From contig CAYFHO010000002.1 in the NCBI GenBank assembly GCA_964342825.1, positions 62,001 to 126,000 on the forward strand: a DNA stretch of 64,000 nt, read 5' to 3'. Position numbers and translations under genes: made by a program. Source of the DNA: AAA164-E04 sp964342825 (lineage in GTDB: Bacteria > Verrucomicrobiota > Verrucomicrobiia > Limisphaerales > AAA164-E04). Shown here piece after piece: positions 1 through 7,020 of this stretch (the first letter of the stretch is position 1; each line of letters begins with the position of its first letter). The notes under the pieces are model-generated. The model worked only from the letters and a program-made list of their open reading frames with translations, did not search any database and was not told the origin of the DNA.

Positions 1-770
1 TAGCCATTTACAGTTCATTCATGCAAAGGGCCTTTGACTGCATTGTCCACGATGCTGCCCTGCAGGATTTACCCGTCATTTTCTGCATGGATCGAGCCGG
101 TCTTTCTCCGCAAGATGGACCGACACATCATGGTCTTTTCGACATCGCCTACCTACGCTGCGTACCCAACATTGTGGCAATGGCACCAAAAGATGAGGAC
201 GAATTGGCGGACATGATGTTCACCGCAACCCACTGCAAACATCCAACGTTTATCCGATATCCTCGAGGGGCAGCGGAAGGGGTTGACATCAAGGATGAAC
301 CCAAGCTCCTGGAAATGGGCAAGGCGGAGGTCATCAGGAATTTTGAGAACAATGACCGTCCAAAAATCGCCATCTTCGGACTGGGCAACCTGAATTCCAT
401 GGCACGCGAAGCGGCCGAAAAACTGGTGGAGGAGAATTATGATGTCGCAGTGATCAACCCGCGGTTCACCAAACCCATAGACGAAGCCACGACCCTTTTC
501 TACGGACAGGCAGCGGATCTGGTCATCACTATGGAAGATCATAATCTGCCAGGAGGCTATGGTTCAACCGTGATGGAACTTTATGGGGACAAACAAGTCA
601 CGACCCCTGTTGTCCGGATCGGTTGGCCGGATCAATTTGTCGAACATGCGACCTCGGTTTCGGATTTAAGAAACAAGTATGGAATAACCGCTGAAGAAAC
701 GGTTAAAAAGGCCAAGGAAGCATGCCCTGCACATGCCAAAACCGCCACCCCTCAGGCTGCTGCAAAATAA
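1..770 (+). CDS. dxs: 1-deoxy-D-xylulose-5-phosphate synthase, C-terminal part (cut by window start)
   Basis: This is the 3' part of a gene that begins before the window. The reading frame is open from base 3 and gives AIYSSFMQRAFDCIVHDAA, the highly conserved DXS stretch in the transketolase-like pyrimidine-binding domain, so the ATG at 21 is an internal Met and not a start. Next come DGPTHHGLFD (the D-G-x-T-H-x-G signature) and a complete transketolase C-terminal domain. The enzyme condenses pyruvate and glyceraldehyde 3-phosphate with thiamine diphosphate to make DXP, the first step of the MEP isoprenoid pathway and a precursor for thiamine and pyridoxal; it is cytosolic. The thiamine-binding N-terminal domain lies outside the window. 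The gene ends in an Ala/Lys-rich tail and is followed by an intrinsic terminator; it converges on tex. Confidence 0.96.
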   Translation, partial: AIYSSFMQRAFDCIVHDAALQDLPVIFCMDRAGLSPQDGPTHHGLFDIAYLRCVPNIVAMAPKDEDELADMMFTATHCKHPTFIRYPRGAAEGVDIKDEPKLLEMGKAEVIRNFENNDRPKIAIFGLGNLNSMAREAAEKLVEENYDVAVINPRFTKPIDEATTLFYGQAADLVITMEDHNLPGGYGSTVMELYGDKQVTTPVVRIGWPDQFVEHATSVSDLRNKYGITAEETVKKAKEACPAHAKTATPQAAAK

Positions 771-803
771 ACAGGTCCGGCAAAATTTGATTCAACTCTC
801 AAC

Positions 804-838
804 AAGATGGTGCTCTGCGTGGAGCATCATCTTTTTTT
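804..838 (+). terminator. Intrinsic terminator of dxs
   Basis: A 12-bp stem (804-815 with 822-833, one G-T wobble) around a six-base loop is followed on the + strand by a run of seven T. It lies 34 bases after the dxs stop. Its right arm contains the stop codon of the convergent tex gene (827-829), so the two 3' ends overlap. No T run exists on the - strand side, so it should stop dxs transcripts only. Confidence 0.85.
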
Positions 839-3118
839 ATGTGCTTCTGCTTTGGACAAAGCTTGAGAAAACCAGTCATTAGCTGGGGGGTTGGATTCGC
901 GCACTTTGGGGCGAGATGCTTCACGTCTGTTGGCTGCGGGTTTTGCTGATCGTTGAGTTCGGGGCTGGCTGCCAATTTCAGGATTGGATTTCATCGACAA
1001 GGCAATGCGCTTTCTAGCAAGGTCAACCTCCAAAACCGTAACGTTGACCTTCTGAGCCACCTTCACCACGTCAGCTGGATCTTTCACAAATTGATCCGAT
1101 AGATGACTGATGTGAACCAATCCATCTTGATGAACCCCTACATCCACGAACGCTCCGAATGCTGTGACATTGGTCACAATTCCAGGGAGTTTCATACCTG
1201 GGGAGAGGTCTTCCGGCTTCTCAATTCCGTCTTGAAATTCTACAGCTTCAAATTGGCTGCGAGGATCTCGCCCAGGTTTGGCGAGTTCTTCCATAATATC
1301 GGTCAGAGTTGGAATTCCCACCTCATCCGTTTGATAAGACTCGAGCCGAATCTTTTGACGTAAAACCGGATTTTTCATCAAATCCTCAACCGAGCAATCC
1401 ACATCGGCAGCCATGGATTTGACCAAGCTGTACCTCTCAGGATGCACGGCGCTGGCATCTAGTGGATTGGATGCATCACGTATCCGAAGGAAACCGGCTG
1501 ATTGCTCAAAAGCCTTGGGGCCGAGTCTGGGAACCTTTTTAAGTTCGTTTCGAGATTTGAATGGGCCATGCTCATTGCGATGTAGAACAATGTTTTCTGC
1601 CAGTTGTGGACCAAGGCCCGAGACATAACTCAACAGCTGTTTACTGGCAGTGTTCACCTCAACACCCACTTTATTGACACAACTGAGCACCACATCATCG
1701 AGTGAACGTTTCAACGCATTCTGATCCACATCATGCTGGTATTGTCCGACTCCAATGGATTTAGGATCTATCTTCACCAGTTCCGCAAGGGGATCCATCA
1801 GTCGCCTGCCAATGGACACAGCCCCACGAACCGTCAAATCATAGTCTGCAAATTCCTCTCGTGCAGCCTCGGAAGCACTGTAAACCGAAGCCCCACTTTC
1901 ATTCACCATGACAATGGGCAATGACTTGGGCAAAGGAAGTCGCTTGAAAAACTGTTCAGTCTCGCGGCTCGCAGTACCGTTTCCTATCGCAACCGCCTCC
2001 AATTTAAATTCCTTCATCCATCGGGCCACTTTGCGTGCAGCCTCCATTTTCTCTCCCTCCGAAGCTGTGAGATAAATAACATCGTGGTGCAGTAACTTAC
2101 CTTGGGCACTCAAAGCCACGATCTTGCAGCCCGTCCGATACCCTGGATCCACCGCAAGCATGGCCTTTTCGCCAAGAGGTGAAGCTAGTAGCAATTCACG
2201 TAGATTGTCGGCAAAAACATGCATAGCTTGCTCATCAGCCAGTTTTTTGGATTCCATGCGCATCTCGGTTTCGATGGAGGGCCCGAGCAACCGTTTATAG
2301 GCATCTTCGACAGCCAGCTTGACTTGATTCGATGCCGAATTCGATCCTTTGACGAAACGTCCCTCGAGCTTGTAGATCGCATCCTCTTCTTCAGGGTGAA
2401 TCCGGAGAATCAAAATCCCTTCAGCCTCCCCTCTCCTCATGGCAAGCAAACGATGGGATGGAACTTTAGACAAAGGTTCGCTCCAATCAAAGTAGTCACG
2501 GTATTTTTGTCCTTCTTCCTCCTTTCCCCCCAAAACACGGCACCTGATCATCGCTTTGGATCGATAAAGTTCTCGTATTTCTTCACGAGCTGCAGCCTCC
2601 TCATTGATCCATTCCGCAATTATATCTCGAGCACCAGCCAATGCCTTATCCTCATCTACAATCTCTTTCTCCGGATTAATGAAAGCCTTGGCTTCGCCGA
2701 AAACGTCAAACTGGTCCTGGTCGAAAACCTTAACCGCAAGAGGTTCCAACCCAGCCTCGCGCGCGATCATCGCTCTGGTTCTGCGTTTGGGACGAAAGGG
2801 CAGATAAAGATCCTCAAGAGCTGTGAGGTTTTCTGCATTCAAAATGGACTTCTTGAGTGCATCAGAAAGCAATTCACGCTCTTCAAGGGATTTCAGAATG
2901 GATTCCCGCCGTTGATCCAGCTCAACCAATTGTTGCATGCGGTCGCGGATTTGAGTCACGGCTACTTCATCCAACATGCCTGTCGCCTCTTTTCGGTAGC
3001 GTGCAATGAAAGGCACCGTAGCGCCCTCTGAAATTAGTTTTGTGGTCGCTGAAACCTGGCCAGCACGAAGATTCAGCTCCTTGCAAATCGTATCGATATA
3101 TTTCGCCGCGTTTGTCAT
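827..3118 (-). CDS. tex: Tex family RNA-binding transcription accessory protein
   Basis: At 763 residues this is full length for Tex. The order is the Tex N-terminal helical domain (about 1-190), a YqgF/RNase H-like fold starting near AMLAVDPGYRTGCKIV (about residue 320), helix-hairpin-helix segments (about 490-560, with VSGLGPQLAENIV), and an S1 RNA-binding domain (about 640-712, with GIVTNVTAFGAFVDVGV). A basic, disordered tail of about 50 residues follows. Tex is a cytosolic nucleic-acid-binding protein related to eukaryotic Spt6 and linked to transcription; its exact biochemical role is still loosely defined. It stands alone between convergent dxs and the palindrome/ffs region upstream. 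Confidence 0.96.
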   Translation of the reverse strand: MTNAAKYIDTICKELNLRAGQVSATTKLISEGATVPFIARYRKEATGMLDEVAVTQIRDRMQQLVELDQRRESILKSLEERELLSDALKKSILNAENLTALEDLYLPFRPKRRTRAMIAREAGLEPLAVKVFDQDQFDVFGEAKAFINPEKEIVDEDKALAGARDIIAEWINEEAAAREEIRELYRSKAMIRCRVLGGKEEEGQKYRDYFDWSEPLSKVPSHRLLAMRRGEAEGILILRIHPEEEDAIYKLEGRFVKGSNSASNQVKLAVEDAYKRLLGPSIETEMRMESKKLADEQAMHVFADNLRELLLASPLGEKAMLAVDPGYRTGCKIVALSAQGKLLHHDVIYLTASEGEKMEAARKVARWMKEFKLEAVAIGNGTASRETEQFFKRLPLPKSLPIVMVNESGASVYSASEAAREEFADYDLTVRGAVSIGRRLMDPLAELVKIDPKSIGVGQYQHDVDQNALKRSLDDVVLSCVNKVGVEVNTASKQLLSYVSGLGPQLAENIVLHRNEHGPFKSRNELKKVPRLGPKAFEQSAGFLRIRDASNPLDASAVHPERYSLVKSMAADVDCSVEDLMKNPVLRQKIRLESYQTDEVGIPTLTDIMEELAKPGRDPRSQFEAVEFQDGIEKPEDLSPGMKLPGIVTNVTAFGAFVDVGVHQDGLVHISHLSDQFVKDPADVVKVAQKVNVTVLEVDLARKRIALSMKSNPEIGSQPRTQRSAKPAANRREASRPKVRESNPPANDWFSQALSKAEAHKKR

Positions 3119-3192
3119 GAATCAAAAACTACAATTTTGGTGAGCAGGATGTAAAAGCATCCACCAAGACGTGTAAATCAGAATCCAAAATA

Positions 3193-3252
3193 ATTCGGGG
3201 TCGGTCCCAACTATTTAAACTTTTGTTTAAATAGTTGGGACCGACCCCGAAT
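3193..3252. repeat. Perfect 28-bp-arm palindrome (REP/MITE-like)
   Basis: Bases 3193-3220 and 3225-3252 are exact reverse complements over 28 positions, separated by a four-base loop (TTTT on the + strand). The arm begins ATTCGGGGTCGGTCCC and continues with an AT-rich inner part. It sits between the upstream end of tex and the 3' end of the SRP RNA gene. Arms of this length and perfection, with a GGGGTCGGTCCC core, resemble the palindromic units mobilised by IS200/REP-associated transposases (RAYT), which is an inference. It could alternatively act as a very strong terminator for ffs, but the T-rich tail on the - strand is poor. No transposase is nearby. Confidence 0.9.
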
Positions 3253-3313
3253 GAAGGAAGTCAAAATTCTGGTAGCGATGAATTTTTTTTGAGAGTGGGT
3301 TGGAAAAGGAAAA

Positions 3314-3412
3314 TACCAGGGCTACCACGGCATATGCGGAGCAAACTACCGTTGCTGCATTCCTGCCCTGGCGGGGTTCGTAAGTCCACAATCCATGGGC
3401 CCTGGCAACCCC
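3314..3412 (-). ncRNA. ffs: Signal recognition particle RNA, small bacterial type (4.5S)
   Basis: On the - strand the apical hairpin reads CAGG-GCA-GGAA-UGC-AGCA: the GGAA tetraloop, a three-base-pair stem and the asymmetric internal loop CAGG/AGCA that binds Ffh. The outer helix closes with GCCAGGGC at the 5' end (about 3399-3408) pairing with GCCCUGGU at the 3' end (about 3314-3322). The total of about 100 nt fits the small SRP RNA without an Alu domain. The RNA binds Ffh and targets membrane proteins to FtsY and the translocon. It starts about 35 bases after the stop of the amidohydrolase gene. Exact ends are estimated from the helix and may be off by a few bases. Confidence 0.94.
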
Positions 3413-3441
3413 ATTAAGAGCTAGTGCTTGTGCGGGATCAA
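3413..3441 (-). promoter_or_regulatory. Candidate sigma-70 promoter of ffs
   Basis: On the - strand a -35-like TTGATC (3436-3441) and a -10-like CTTAAT (3413-3418) are separated by 17 bases, just upstream of the SRP RNA. Transcription would start at or a few bases into the proposed RNA. The -10 matches the consensus at only four of six positions, so this is a weak call resting mainly on position and spacing. Confidence 0.35.
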
Positions 3442-3447
3442 GCTTTA

Positions 3448-5214
3448 TTAATGAAACCGCATCCACCCAAATCTTTCTGGCCGGTGAAACGACCCGTGCA
3501 AGGTGGGGTTCCAAGCCAGAAATCCTTTGCGCGGAGTATCCATGCGATAGAAATTCACAGGCCACCGATCCCCTTTTTTAGGTTGGTTTCCACGGTCGGC
3601 GATCGCTTTCATTGGAATCTTCATTTCAGAAGTCCAGATCTTATTTGCCTCATCGATATGAACCGCCGTTTCCCAACCACTGAACCAATCAAAATCCCGA
3701 TCAGGTAATTCCAACGACAGATCAAGCCTTTCTCCAGTAGGAGCAACTTGAAATTCCTTGTACCTAAGAATTTTGTCAGGCTCAGATCCAACAAACATTT
3801 CTACGACATCTTTCTCCCACAATCCAATCCGCTCTCCGTTTAGGTTGGGAGGCTGAAAGGTGTTAAGCGATTCGTAGGAGGCCTTGTAGCCAACATATAA
3901 AAATTCGTTTGTCCAGAGGGCACGAATTTCGGTCGATGATTCTGGCAGAACTTGGCCTGTTTTGGAACTTTGATCCAGATGGGTTGGGGTTGCCTTTTGC
4001 CAGGCAGAATGGCTCATATCCCCTTTCAGTTGAAAATCTGTTGGAATGGATTTAGCCGCAATCTCTCGGGGAGGTAATGAACTGGCCAACAATTCTCGTG
4101 CATTATCAAAATAAATTTTCCTGAGAACACTGGATGGAAGTCCTATCCCGCTAATCGTCCAATCACCTTGGATCGGTGTCATGTGTTCGAAATGACGATC
4201 GTTAGTTTCAAGCCAACGCCAGTGTTTTTCAAAAAAGCTGACGGCATCATTATCGGTAGGGGCTGGACCACTCCCACCAGATCCCAAAATCAATTGATCG
4301 TACACCTGAAAATCTGTTGCAAACAGAATTCGATCCTGATGCTTCATGAAAAGACGCCTCACCTTTGCGGGATCTTTGCGCCCAATTTCGGGAATCCGTG
4401 CAGCAAGATCGGCCATCATGTTGGGGTGTTTGTCCAGCTGGGATTCCACCCAGTCCAAATCTTCAGGATTATTGGCAAAGTGCACACAGACAAAGGTGGT
4501 CTTGGGGTGACGTTCAAGGACTCTTTCGAGTGCCGCGAGCAAATCTTCGTGCGGAGGAAAAATGTTCGGATCACCAAACCACCAACTCTTGTGATCCTTC
4601 AATTCAGTCCAACGTTCATTCCTGCTGTTATAGGGAAGCCAGAAGGCCACAGGATCTGCCACATGAATCGAAACCGGCATTCCCAATTCTCCGCATCGAT
4701 CCCAAACCGGGTCTAGTTTGGGGTCATCAATCTTGATCAACTCCCCTTCTCCATCGCGCAAGTAAAGGCCCAGACGCTTATATTCCTTCAAACCCGCAGC
4801 GCCCAATCGGTGTCCTTCTTCAATTTGCTCAACTGCCTTTTTAGAAAAACCAGGATCATTCCATGCCTTATAATCGAGATTCATGTACTGCAAAAATCTT
4901 CCGGGGGCTACACGGTCGAAAAGCGCTTTATTTTTCTCAAATGCCGATGTTGCACCTTCTTTATGGGTGACATAACCACCACTGAGGTTCACACCTATCC
5001 CAACACCTGATTGATCCAATATCTGAATGGCGCGCCGTATATGTTCCTCATTTGCGTTGATATGCTGATGAAGATCAATGAAGCGTTTCTGTTGACGCCA
5101 GCCATCCGATTTAGCTCTGACTTGATCCACGTTTTCTGCTTTCACTAAAAAGCAACCCCACAGGAGAAGTATTACGCTCAGAGACCAAGGACGTTTCGAA
5201 AAGTAAGTGGACAT
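3448..5214 (-). CDS. Exported amidohydrolase-2 family protein with C-terminal CBM9-like domain
   Basis: The start is placed at 5214, where an AGAGGTG ribosome site precedes the Met of a clear signal peptide (basic start, hydrophobic core, cut near VKA); an upstream in-frame ATG at 5259 would bury it. The 588-residue protein has a TIM-barrel metal hydrolase half with LHQHI (the HxH metal motif, near residue 50), SIHVADP, VCVHFANN and FATDF, matching the ligand pattern of amidohydrolase-2 enzymes. Roughly the last 200 residues (from PTDFQLKGDMSHSAW to the C-terminal WMRF) resemble the CBM9/DOMON-like carbohydrate-binding fold. It probably hydrolyses or decarboxylates a sugar-linked or cyclic substrate in the periplasm; the substrate cannot be told. 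It ends 35 bases before ffs. Confidence 0.8.
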   Translation of the reverse strand: MSTYFSKRPWSLSVILLLWGCFLVKAENVDQVRAKSDGWRQQKRFIDLHQHINANEEHIRRAIQILDQSGVGIGVNLSGGYVTHKEGATSAFEKNKALFDRVAPGRFLQYMNLDYKAWNDPGFSKKAVEQIEEGHRLGAAGLKEYKRLGLYLRDGEGELIKIDDPKLDPVWDRCGELGMPVSIHVADPVAFWLPYNSRNERWTELKDHKSWWFGDPNIFPPHEDLLAALERVLERHPKTTFVCVHFANNPEDLDWVESQLDKHPNMMADLAARIPEIGRKDPAKVRRLFMKHQDRILFATDFQVYDQLILGSGGSGPAPTDNDAVSFFEKHWRWLETNDRHFEHMTPIQGDWTISGIGLPSSVLRKIYFDNARELLASSLPPREIAAKSIPTDFQLKGDMSHSAWQKATPTHLDQSSKTGQVLPESSTEIRALWTNEFLYVGYKASYESLNTFQPPNLNGERIGLWEKDVVEMFVGSEPDKILRYKEFQVAPTGERLDLSLELPDRDFDWFSGWETAVHIDEANKIWTSEMKIPMKAIADRGNQPKKGDRWPVNFYRMDTPRKGFLAWNPTLHGSFHRPERFGWMRFH

Positions 5215-5260
5215 GGACACCTCTAAGTAGAGCGAGGGCTTTTTGGCAAGGAAGCACACA

Positions 5261-5662
5261 CTAGGAATGAGGCATCAGCACGGGGATGATCTTTCTGCGA
5301 TTTCGTCGGTATATTTTAAAATCATTATCCACCGTTATAATCGGATGCTGTTGAAATAACTCACTCATTCGAATCAAACACAAATCTGCAAAATCCGGCC
5401 TCCTATCAGCGTACCTGCGAGCAAGTTTTTGAATTTCATCAATGTGACGATTTGCATTAAAACTGATCTTGATGAGGCCTTTTTCAATCATCTTCATGAC
5501 CAGTTCAGAATCCTTTAAATGAAAAGCCGTTTCGGCCAAAACAGCTTCACAAGTCAGAAGTGGTCCACTCAGTTGCTGAGCCAAAGCATAGGCCCAGGGA
5601 AAATAGCGATCCCTTCGATTAGAAAACGCAATCAAAAAACCAGTATCTGCAATACCAATCAT
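5261..5662 (-). CDS. PIN-domain ribonuclease toxin (VapC-like)
   Basis: The 133-residue protein opens with IADTGFLIAF, the first PIN-domain Asp. It carries an acidic residue in CEAVLAETAFHL and the late acidic pair in RPDFADLCLIR and ITVDNDF. The family are Mg-dependent ribonucleases that cut RNA when their antitoxin is lost. Its start overlaps the stop of the upstream ribbon-helix-helix gene by four bases, the usual translational coupling of a toxin-antitoxin operon. Its own stop lies 46 bases from the amidohydrolase start on the same strand. The RNA target is unknown. It could also be a decayed or domesticated module. Confidence 0.8.
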   Translation of the reverse strand: MIGIADTGFLIAFSNRRDRYFPWAYALAQQLSGPLLTCEAVLAETAFHLKDSELVMKMIEKGLIKISFNANRHIDEIQKLARRYADRRPDFADLCLIRMSELFQQHPIITVDNDFKIYRRNRRKIIPVLMPHS

Positions 5663-5868
5663 GCTGTAAATCCACGACGCGAACTCATATCCTGGTCAAG
5701 CTCCACCACTCCAGCCAGGTCCAAAAAATCCTGCCTGGCCTTTTCTGTTCTGGAACGTTCAAGTTGTTGCTTGATAATTCGACTTTTAGGTAAGCCCACT
5801 TTTTTAGCTTCATTTTCCAACCAATCATTGAGCTCCTCAGATAGTCGAACTGAAATTGTAACACTCAT
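5659..5868 (-). CDS. Ribbon-helix-helix antitoxin (VapB/CopG-like)
   Basis: The start is placed at 5868 (MSVTISVRLSEEL), giving 69 residues; a longer reading from 5940 adds 24 residues without family resemblance. The N-terminal TISVRLSEELNDWLENEAK is the beta strand and first helix of an RHH DNA-binding domain, followed by KSRIIKQQLERS as the second helix. The C-terminal LDLAGVVELDQDMSSRRG would wrap the PIN toxin. As in other RHH antitoxins it should bind its own promoter as a dimer, which would lie in 5869-5997, shared with the divergent sigma factor gene. Confidence 0.82.
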   Translation of the reverse strand: MSVTISVRLSEELNDWLENEAKKVGLPKSRIIKQQLERSRTEKARQDFLDLAGVVELDQDMSSRRGFTA

Positions 5869-5997
5869 GTGTAATTGTGTACTACATTTATTATCCACTT
5901 GCAACACTATACTGACTTGCCCCAGCTTAAGTATATCCACTCATTTGATTTTTTATTGGACAAAAATAGCCGGTGGCGACGTCCTAATTGCAAAGGC

Positions 5998-6528
5998 ATG
6001 AATGACTCTCAATGGATCGCAAGGTGTTATGACAGGCACGCATCAGCTTTGTATGCGTATGCCATGGTGATGACATCCACTTCTGCGGATGCAGAGGAGG
6101 TCCTGCAAACCGTATTTGAGAAACTGATCAAGAAACCGCAGGTCTTGCATTCGGCCAGAGATGAGAAAGCAATCCTGATGAAATGGATTCATGACACAGC
6201 CGTTGATCTCATTCGAAGCAACACCAGACGTCGTGACAGAAACCTTGCCTGGCAATCGGATCAACAGGTTCCGTTTGTTTCAAATGACGACCCGGATGCC
6301 GATGAATATCACAAAGCAGTTTGGAACGCATTGCAGGAACTGCCCATCGATCAGCGTTCCGTCGTCCACCTTCGGCTCTGGTCTGACTGCACTTTTGGAA
6401 CCATTGCCACCATGCTCAACATTTCGATCAACACCGCAGGCAGTCGCTATCGATACGGGATAGACAAAATGCGGCAGCGACTGCGGCCACTCTATGAAGA
6501 AATAAAGGATTCCCATGGATGCTTTTGA
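5998..6528 (+). CDS. ECF-like RNA polymerase sigma-70 family factor
   Basis: The start is taken at 5998 (MNDSQWIARCYDRHASALYAY), because family similarity begins there; the open frame runs back to 5875 through sequence unlike any sigma factor. The 176-residue protein has sigma region 2 (about 8-90, with ALYAYAMVMTSTSADAEEVLQ and DLIRSNTRRRDR) and region 4 (about 120-170, with LPIDQRSVVHLRLWSDCT and the helix-turn-helix TIATMLNISINTAGSRYRYG). It lacks region 3, as expected for ECF factors. Its 3' end overlaps the next gene by 14 bases, so the pair should be co-translated. Its targets are unknown; the two membrane proteins downstream are the natural candidates. Confidence 0.88.
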   Translation: MNDSQWIARCYDRHASALYAYAMVMTSTSADAEEVLQTVFEKLIKKPQVLHSARDEKAILMKWIHDTAVDLIRSNTRRRDRNLAWQSDQQVPFVSNDDPDADEYHKAVWNALQELPIDQRSVVHLRLWSDCTFGTIATMLNISINTAGSRYRYGIDKMRQRLRPLYEEIKDSHGCF

Positions 6529-7018
6529 AAAACACCTGAGCCAAATTAAATATTCGTCCCCTCCCGACAAGCTGAGGGAAAGGTGCCTGGCAGGATTAAA
6601 ATCTGACATGAAACAAGATTCTTCAGGTGCCAAAAGCATGGAGAATATTGCAAAAGATTTTTGGAATCGTTGGTTATGGCCAGCCCCGAAGGCTTGGGCT
6701 GGATTGGCATGTATTTGGGTGATTTGCTTTGGATTGAATCATTGGACATTGCCTCTGGTGCAGCTTACACCTGGTTCATACCCAGCCCAATCCAGTCGAC
6801 AAAACATGCCCCCAATTTCCGTCATGCATTATTCGTGGGTGCTGGATTCGGAGATTGAGCCGTGGTCTCCGGAAGTATCGAATCCTGCTGCCGAATCTCA
6901 AGACGAAGGCATTCAACCCAATGCCTCCAGAAGACGTGTGCATCCCAAAAACAGGAGATTTCATGCTCGGGGAGCGGTAACGCACCCATTCACCCAAACT
7001 GCAACAATCCATTCCTGA
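6515..7018 (+). CDS. Single-pass membrane protein coupled to the sigma factor (possible anti-sigma factor)
   Basis: The 167-residue protein starts inside the sigma gene (14-base overlap). It has a charged cytosolic part of about 50 residues, one membrane span (about 62-82, AGLACIWVICFGLNHW) and a periplasmic part rich in Pro, Ser and Arg. Anti-sigma factors of ECF systems have this size, topology and position, but no zinc-binding HxxxCxxC motif is visible and I do not recognise a named family. The assignment as anti-sigma factor is therefore from context only. The next gene starts three bases after its stop codon begins a new frame, so the three genes form one transcript. Confidence 0.6.
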   Translation: MDAFEKHLSQIKYSSPPDKLRERCLAGLKSDMKQDSSGAKSMENIAKDFWNRWLWPAPKAWAGLACIWVICFGLNHWTLPLVQLTPGSYPAQSSRQNMPPISVMHYSWVLDSEIEPWSPEVSNPAAESQDEGIQPNASRRRVHPKNRRFHARGAVTHPFTQTATIHS

Positions 7019-7020
7019 AG

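Noticed and set aside
2219..3031. 270-codon + strand open frame antisense to tex
   Set aside because: It mirrors the codon bias of tex, shows no domain, and has the Phe/Leu/Ser-rich make-up typical of antisense shadows.
3227..3565. 112-codon - strand open frame over the SRP RNA region
   Set aside because: It overlaps the palindrome, ffs and the end of the amidohydrolase gene in another frame and has no family resemblance; the RNA structure explains the sequence.
6862..7020. N-terminal extension of the 575-residue membrane protein gene
   Set aside because: The extension reads through the end of the preceding gene in another frame, and the Met at 7021 follows that stop with the usual operon spacing.
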